From positions 14,725,008 through 14,789,007 of the forward strand of contig OY759270.1 of NCBI GenBank assembly GCA_963662155.1: 64,000 nucleotides of DNA, in the 5' to 3' direction. Positions 59,245 to 64,000 of the stretch are shown piece by piece. Under the pieces are notes generated by a model that had not been told where the DNA came from, did no database searches, and saw nothing but the letters and a program-made list of their open reading frames with translations. Each line of letters opens with the position of its first letter. The first letter of the stretch is position 1. Source of the DNA: Lamellibrachia columna (Eukaryota; Annelida; Polychaeta; Sabellida; Siboglinidae). The position numbers and the translations under genes were made by a program.

Positions 59245-59619
59245 CTAAATACACTGAGGGTAATGACCATGACCAAAACAATGCTGCTCTCTCACACACT
59301 GTCTTCTATTGTTGTTTACATGCAGTGGCTCCAGTATCATATGCTGTGGATTAACACACAAGCTGACATTGCAAATATGGCTACAACTTAGATGTCTAGG
59401 AATCTTTGATAAATTATGGTGTAGCATATACATTAATCTATGTACAAGAACTGTCTTCCATTTCCAAGCTGGAAATTTCACACATATGACACCATACTGG
59501 GCTAGCTAGCCTATACAATATGCTTTAAAACACCCAGTCCATAACATGCAACTGTCATTTCTTGACAAGACAGTGTTAAACTTGATTCTCCACCTATATT
59601 TTCTCACAAAAAATGTCAT
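59245..59619 (-). pseudogene. His-Cys box endonuclease, unit 3
   Basis: As unit 2 (FPAWKW, TAG). Confidence 0.8.
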
Positions 59620-61055
59620 CCATGCTTGTTTTACCACGATGCGTTGCCTTGGTAACAAGCCAGTCAAAATTTCATACTGGGCAAGGACCACAGTCACTTT
59701 TCCCATAGACGACCATTATAACATTCTTGCGCCTACATTGAAAATTTATCCTACAATTTTTTTTTTAAATTCACAGAAAATGACAGACCCACTAAGACAC
59801 CTGGTGTGCGAAATTCGTGAAAATGACATACCTCCTTTTCGCACAAATTGCTTCAAAGCATGAGGCCCGTGCATTTCTGCCATGAAATTCCCCGGTTTCT
59901 CAAATATGAGTACATCCTGCCTAACAGCCACTGTGTCATTATGCAACTGGTATACCTACTGACAAATGGCATCATTTCAAAGCTTAGATGCTACTGTGCA
60001 CAAAAACATCACTTCTACTCACTCATACACACAATTTCTGCTCTCACAAATAAACCCTATCTGCACAATGAATTTTTTCCTTGGGACTCTTTATGTATGT
60101 AATGGCGGATGGATTCTGACTGTGGTCCGTGCCCTAATTAATTTCCGACATATCACAAACCGTCACGAAGGTTATACCAAATCGAAGAAAAACCTTTATC
60201 TCGATAAACCACAGAAGGAAATCCACATCGCAATGCAACACATTAATTGATATGTCACCGAGGCATGCCCCCGTATGTGATGGTAAGAATTTCAAGTGGG
60301 CTGAGTTGCACATATGCACTTTCGTCATAAAGCCCACAATGCTTGCTGTGCCAGAGATATAGAAAATCTTACAAGTGTTTCACAAAATATGGGGTATTTT
60401 CATCAATACAACACTAAAATTGTCAACTAATTTTTTATTAAAATATTTTTTTTTTTTTTTTTAATATGCACTGTTTTTGGGCAAAAAGCAGGCATTTCTG
60501 TGTATTTCACAACATTGATAGGTAATATTGAGTGTTCAAACTACAACGAATTATGGTATGTGTGAAAACAAGCTATATATCTGACAAGTTTTCATGTGAA
60601 CATTTGGCATTTCTGACACGGATGACCCAATTTCAAGTCACTGAAGGTGCCAACTGCCTGTCAACGAGACAGAATGGAATGCTGCCTGTTTGGGGCTTTT
60701 GGGTGTCTCCTGTTGCAACTACAGTGACGATAAGCCTACTTTTTGCTCAGATTTCAACTACAGGGGGTTGTAAATTCTATTCAGAATCTACATTGGGGTA
60801 TTTTCTCAGCCAATAGCTGTGCAGCATAACAGACAAGTGGTCTAATCCACTAAAATTATGGCCATTGCTTAAATGTCAGTTGGACAGATTGCTCCCAGAT
60901 CAGTCAGATAGGAAAAGTTTTTGACTCTGATACAGATATCGGCATGGAGAAGAAAAGTGAAGGTGTGGCGAAGTTCCAAATAGTCAAAAATGAGAGGAGA
61001 TGTGGCTTTCAGAAGGGGCACACTGTGCCAGGATATTGTGGTTCTACACATACAG

Positions 61056-61567
61056 AATAAATTGTGCTCCTTGGGAGCTTCACTTTGAAGGAGAGGATTT
61101 TATGTCACCTGTCCAAGGCATGATAACTGCACAGCAACATTGACATTGGATTGCTATGGAGGTGACTGCAAGATATGCAGGTACTCCTCTATAGCCTGCT
61201 CAGGTGGGAAAGAAAACTGGTGGAAAAAATCAATGTACCTGCAGACAGGTACTCTCCACTATCTCAACATGACCAGTAGAGACAGGATTACACTGAGAAA
61301 GATTCTGCAACTAAGATAAGGGGGGAACGCACAAGCGTTAACAAAACTGTGGCTTAACACAAACCGAAATGATGGCCTGAACAGAGGGTTGAGTGCTTCT
61401 CTACCAAAAAATGTGAACTTCAGTCGCAATGTCAAGGGATGTGCCTGTGCAGCCATTGACAGGCTGAATTATGGAGAGGAGGACTCTCTACTGTGGAAAT
61501 TGGAGACAAGCAAAGGTTCTATTAGTAAAGGTGGAAGTGTGCCACACACTCCCCCCACATGTATGTG
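61056..61567 (+). pseudogene. MULE-type transposase fragment, unit 4
   Basis: As above, with one Gly to Glu codon change in the GGKGNWW segment (gggaaagaaaac). Confidence 0.75.
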
Positions 61568-61739
61568 AGGGGAGTTCAAGAGAGGATTACCTCATAGCCC
61601 TGCGAGCACAACGAAGCATGGACACACAGACAGACAGGCAAGCAGCTGAGCATGCAAAAACACACAAACTGGTGAGTAATGATAAGACTGGCTTAATTAA
61701 TTCTTTGATTTGTCTCTCACCTGTTCAACTGCACAATTT

Positions 61740-62114
61740 CTAAATACACTGAGGGTAATGACCATGACCAAAACAATGCTGCTCTCTCACACACTGTCTT
61801 CTATTGTTGTTTACATGCAGTGGCTCCAGTATCATATGCTGTGGATTAACACACAAGCTGACATTGCAAATATGGCTACAACTTAGATGTCTAGGAATCT
61901 TTGATAAATTATGGTGTAGCATATACATTAATCTATGTACAAGAACTGTCTTCCATTTCCAAGCTGGAAATTTCACACATATGACACCATACTGGGCTAG
62001 CTAGCCTATACAATATGCTTTAAAACACCCAGTCCATAACATGCAACTGTCATTTCTTGACAAGACAGTGTTAAACTTGATTCTCCACCTATATTTTCTC
62101 ACAAAAAATGTCAT
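61740..62114 (-). pseudogene. His-Cys box endonuclease, unit 4
   Basis: As unit 2 (FPAWKW, TAG). Confidence 0.8.
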
Positions 62115-63551
62115 CCATGCTTGTTTTACCACGATGCGTTGCCTTGGTAACAAGCCAGTCAAAATTTCATACTGGGCACGGACCACAGTCACTTTCCCCA
62201 TAGACGACCATTATAACATTCTTGCGCCTACATTGAAAATTTATCCTACAATTTTTTTTTTAAATTCACAGAAAATGACAGACCCACTAAGACACCTGGT
62301 GTGCGAAATTCGTGAAAATGACATACCTCCTTTTCGCACAAATTGCTTCAAAGCATGAGGCCCGTGCATTTCTGCCATGAAATTCCCCGGTTTCTCAAAT
62401 ATGAGTACATCCTGCCTAACAGCCACTGTGTCATTACGCCACTTGTATACCTACTGACAAATGGCATCATTTCAAAGCTTAGATGCTACTGTGCACAAAA
62501 ACATCACTTCTACTCACTCATACACACAATTTCTGCTCTCACAAATAAACCCTATCTGCACAATGAATTTTTTCCTTGGGACTCTTTATGTATGTAATGA
62601 CGGATGGATTCTGACTGTGGTCCGTGCCCTAATTAATTTCCGACATATCACAAACCGTCACGAAGGTTATACCAAATCGAAGAAAAACCTTTATCTCGAT
62701 AAACCACAGAAGGAAATCCACATCGCAATGCAACACATTAATTGATATGTCACCGAGACATGCCCCCGTATGTGATGGTAAGAATTTCAAGTGGACTGAG
62801 TTGCACATATGCACTTTCGTCATAAAGCCCCCAATGCTTGCTGTGCCAGAGATATAGAAAATCTTACAAGTGTTTCACAAAATATGGGGTATTTTCATCA
62901 ATACAACACTAAAATTGTCAACTAATTTTTTATTAAAATATTTTTTTTATTTTTTTTTAATATGCACTGTTTTTGGGCAAAAAGCAGGCATTTCTGTGTA
63001 TTTCACAACATTGATAGGTAATATTGAGTGTTCAAACTACAACGAATTATGGTATGTGTGAAAACAAGCTATATATCTGACAAGTTTTCATGTGAACATT
63101 TGGCATTTCTGACACGGATGACCCAATTTCAAGTCACTGAAGGTGCCAACTGCCTGTCAACGAGACAGAATGGAATGCTGCCTGTTTGGGGCTTTTGGGT
63201 GTCTCCTGTTGCAACTACAGTGACGATAAGCCTACTTTTTGCTCAGATTTCAACTACAGGGGGTTGTAAATTCTATTCAGAATCTACATTGGGGTATTTT
63301 CTCAGCCAATAGCTGTGCAGCATGACAGACAAGTGGTCTACCCCACTAAAATTATGGCCATTGCTTAAATGTCAGTTGGACAGATTGCTCCCAGATCAGT
63401 CAGATAGGAAAAGTTTTTGACTCTGATACAGATATCGGCATGGAGAAGAAAAGTGAAGGTGTGGCGAAGTTCCAAATAGCCAAAAATGAGAGGAGATGTG
63501 ACTTTCAGAAGGGGCACACTGTGCCAGGATATTGTGGTTCTACACATACAG

Positions 63552-64000
63552 AATAAATTGTGCACCTTGGGGGCTTCACTTTGAAGGAGAGGATTTTATG
63601 TCACCTGTCCAAGGCATGATAACTGCACAGCAACATTGACATTGGATTGCTATGGAGGTGACTGCAAGATATGCAGGTACTCCTCTATAGCCTGCTCAGG
63701 TGGGAAAGGAAACTGGTGGAAAAAATCAATGTACCTGCAGACAGGTACTCTCCACTATCTCAACATGACCAGTAGAGACAGGATTACACTGAGAAAGATT
63801 CTGCAACTAAGATAAGGGGGGAACGCACAAGCGTTAACAAAACTGTGGCTTAACACAAACCGAAATGATGGCCTGAACAGAGGGTTGAGTGCTTCTCTAC
63901 CAAAAAATGTGAACTTCAGTCGCAATGTCAAGGGATGTGCCTGTGCAGCCATTGACAGGCTGAATTATGGAGAGGGGGACTCTCTACTGTGGAAATTGGA
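63552..64000 (+). pseudogene. MULE-type transposase fragment, unit 5, cut by window end
   Basis: As above up to DRLNYGEGDSLLWKLE; the endonuclease of this unit would lie just beyond the window. Confidence 0.75.

Larger units (their letters stand above)
52200..64000 (+). repeat. 2.495-kb tandem array, about 4.7 units, open at the right
   Basis: Unit starts (ggaccacagtcac) at 52203, 54697, 57193, 59685 and 62180, periods 2494, 2496, 2492 and 2495. Units are nearly identical apart from scattered substitutions, length changes in a T tract (about 270 bases before each middle segment) and small indels. Each unit has, in order: an exon-like segment after a strong acceptor (tttaaattcacag/AAAATGAC), a spacer, a MULE-type transposase C-terminal fragment on the plus strand, and a His-Cys box endonuclease on the minus strand. 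The array runs off the window end. Confidence 0.95.

Noticed and set aside
52200..64000. rDNA or histone-type tandem gene array
   Set aside because: No rRNA or histone sequence; units hold transposon-derived frames only.

Overview
The window is eukaryotic, repeat-rich, AT-rich nuclear DNA from an animal, most likely a marine bilaterian invertebrate. The evidence is spliced genes with GT/AG exons (a UBE4A-type U-box terminus, a THAP gene, a DUF4806-like gene), tRNA-derived SINEs, several clades of non-LTR retrotransposon, and MULE, THAP and Gypsy-integrase-derived genes. The sequence does not identify the phylum. There are no prokaryotic operons, CRISPR arrays, rRNA genes or intact tRNA genes. 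| Layout: 1-75 is the left part of a Mutator-like (MULE) element fused to a 1.8-kb LINE-derived tandem repeat (75-4345). 4.3-10 kb holds a GC-rich possible exon, an old SINE, a decayed LINE, two candidate minus-strand exons and a 65-bp minisatellite. 9.9-14.65 kb is a nest: a fragment of the 1.8-kb unit carries a SINE and then MULE copy A, whose broken plus-strand transposase is followed tail-to-tail by an intact minus-strand His-Cys box endonuclease ORF. 15.5-18.5 kb holds a five-exon DUF4806-like gene and an acidic HDHS-repeat ORF, both minus. 19.7-21.2 kb is satellite-like. 22.4-22.8 kb is a LINE ORF1. 24.5-24.9 kb is a short tandem repeat. 25-29 kb is nearly empty. 29.1-33.9 kb is a minus-strand, intron-containing gene joining a Gypsy-type integrase tail (GPY/F module) to a Ulp1/C48-like protease domain, with a 33-bp minisatellite between them. 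35.3-38.9 kb holds a LINE endonuclease, an SGNH-hydrolase fragment and a second MULE-type N-terminus. 41.3-43.1 kb is the 3' end of a UBE4A-like gene. 43.8-47.6 kb is MULE copy B in two pieces, and a compact four-exon gene starts 67 bp after it. 49.4-51.0 kb is a THAP-type gene cut by a 5'-truncated LINE (51.0-52.2 kb). From 52.2 kb to the window end is a tandem array of about 4.7 units of 2.495 kb. | The main result is the last array together with MULE copy A. Each array unit carries the C-terminal part of a diverged MULE-type transposase on the plus strand and, facing it, an I-PpoI-like His-Cys box endonuclease gene with one in-frame TAG. Copy A shows the same convergent pair. Two diverged families with one architecture suggest a MULE lineage that carries a homing-type endonuclease as a second gene, one family of which has become a satellite array.
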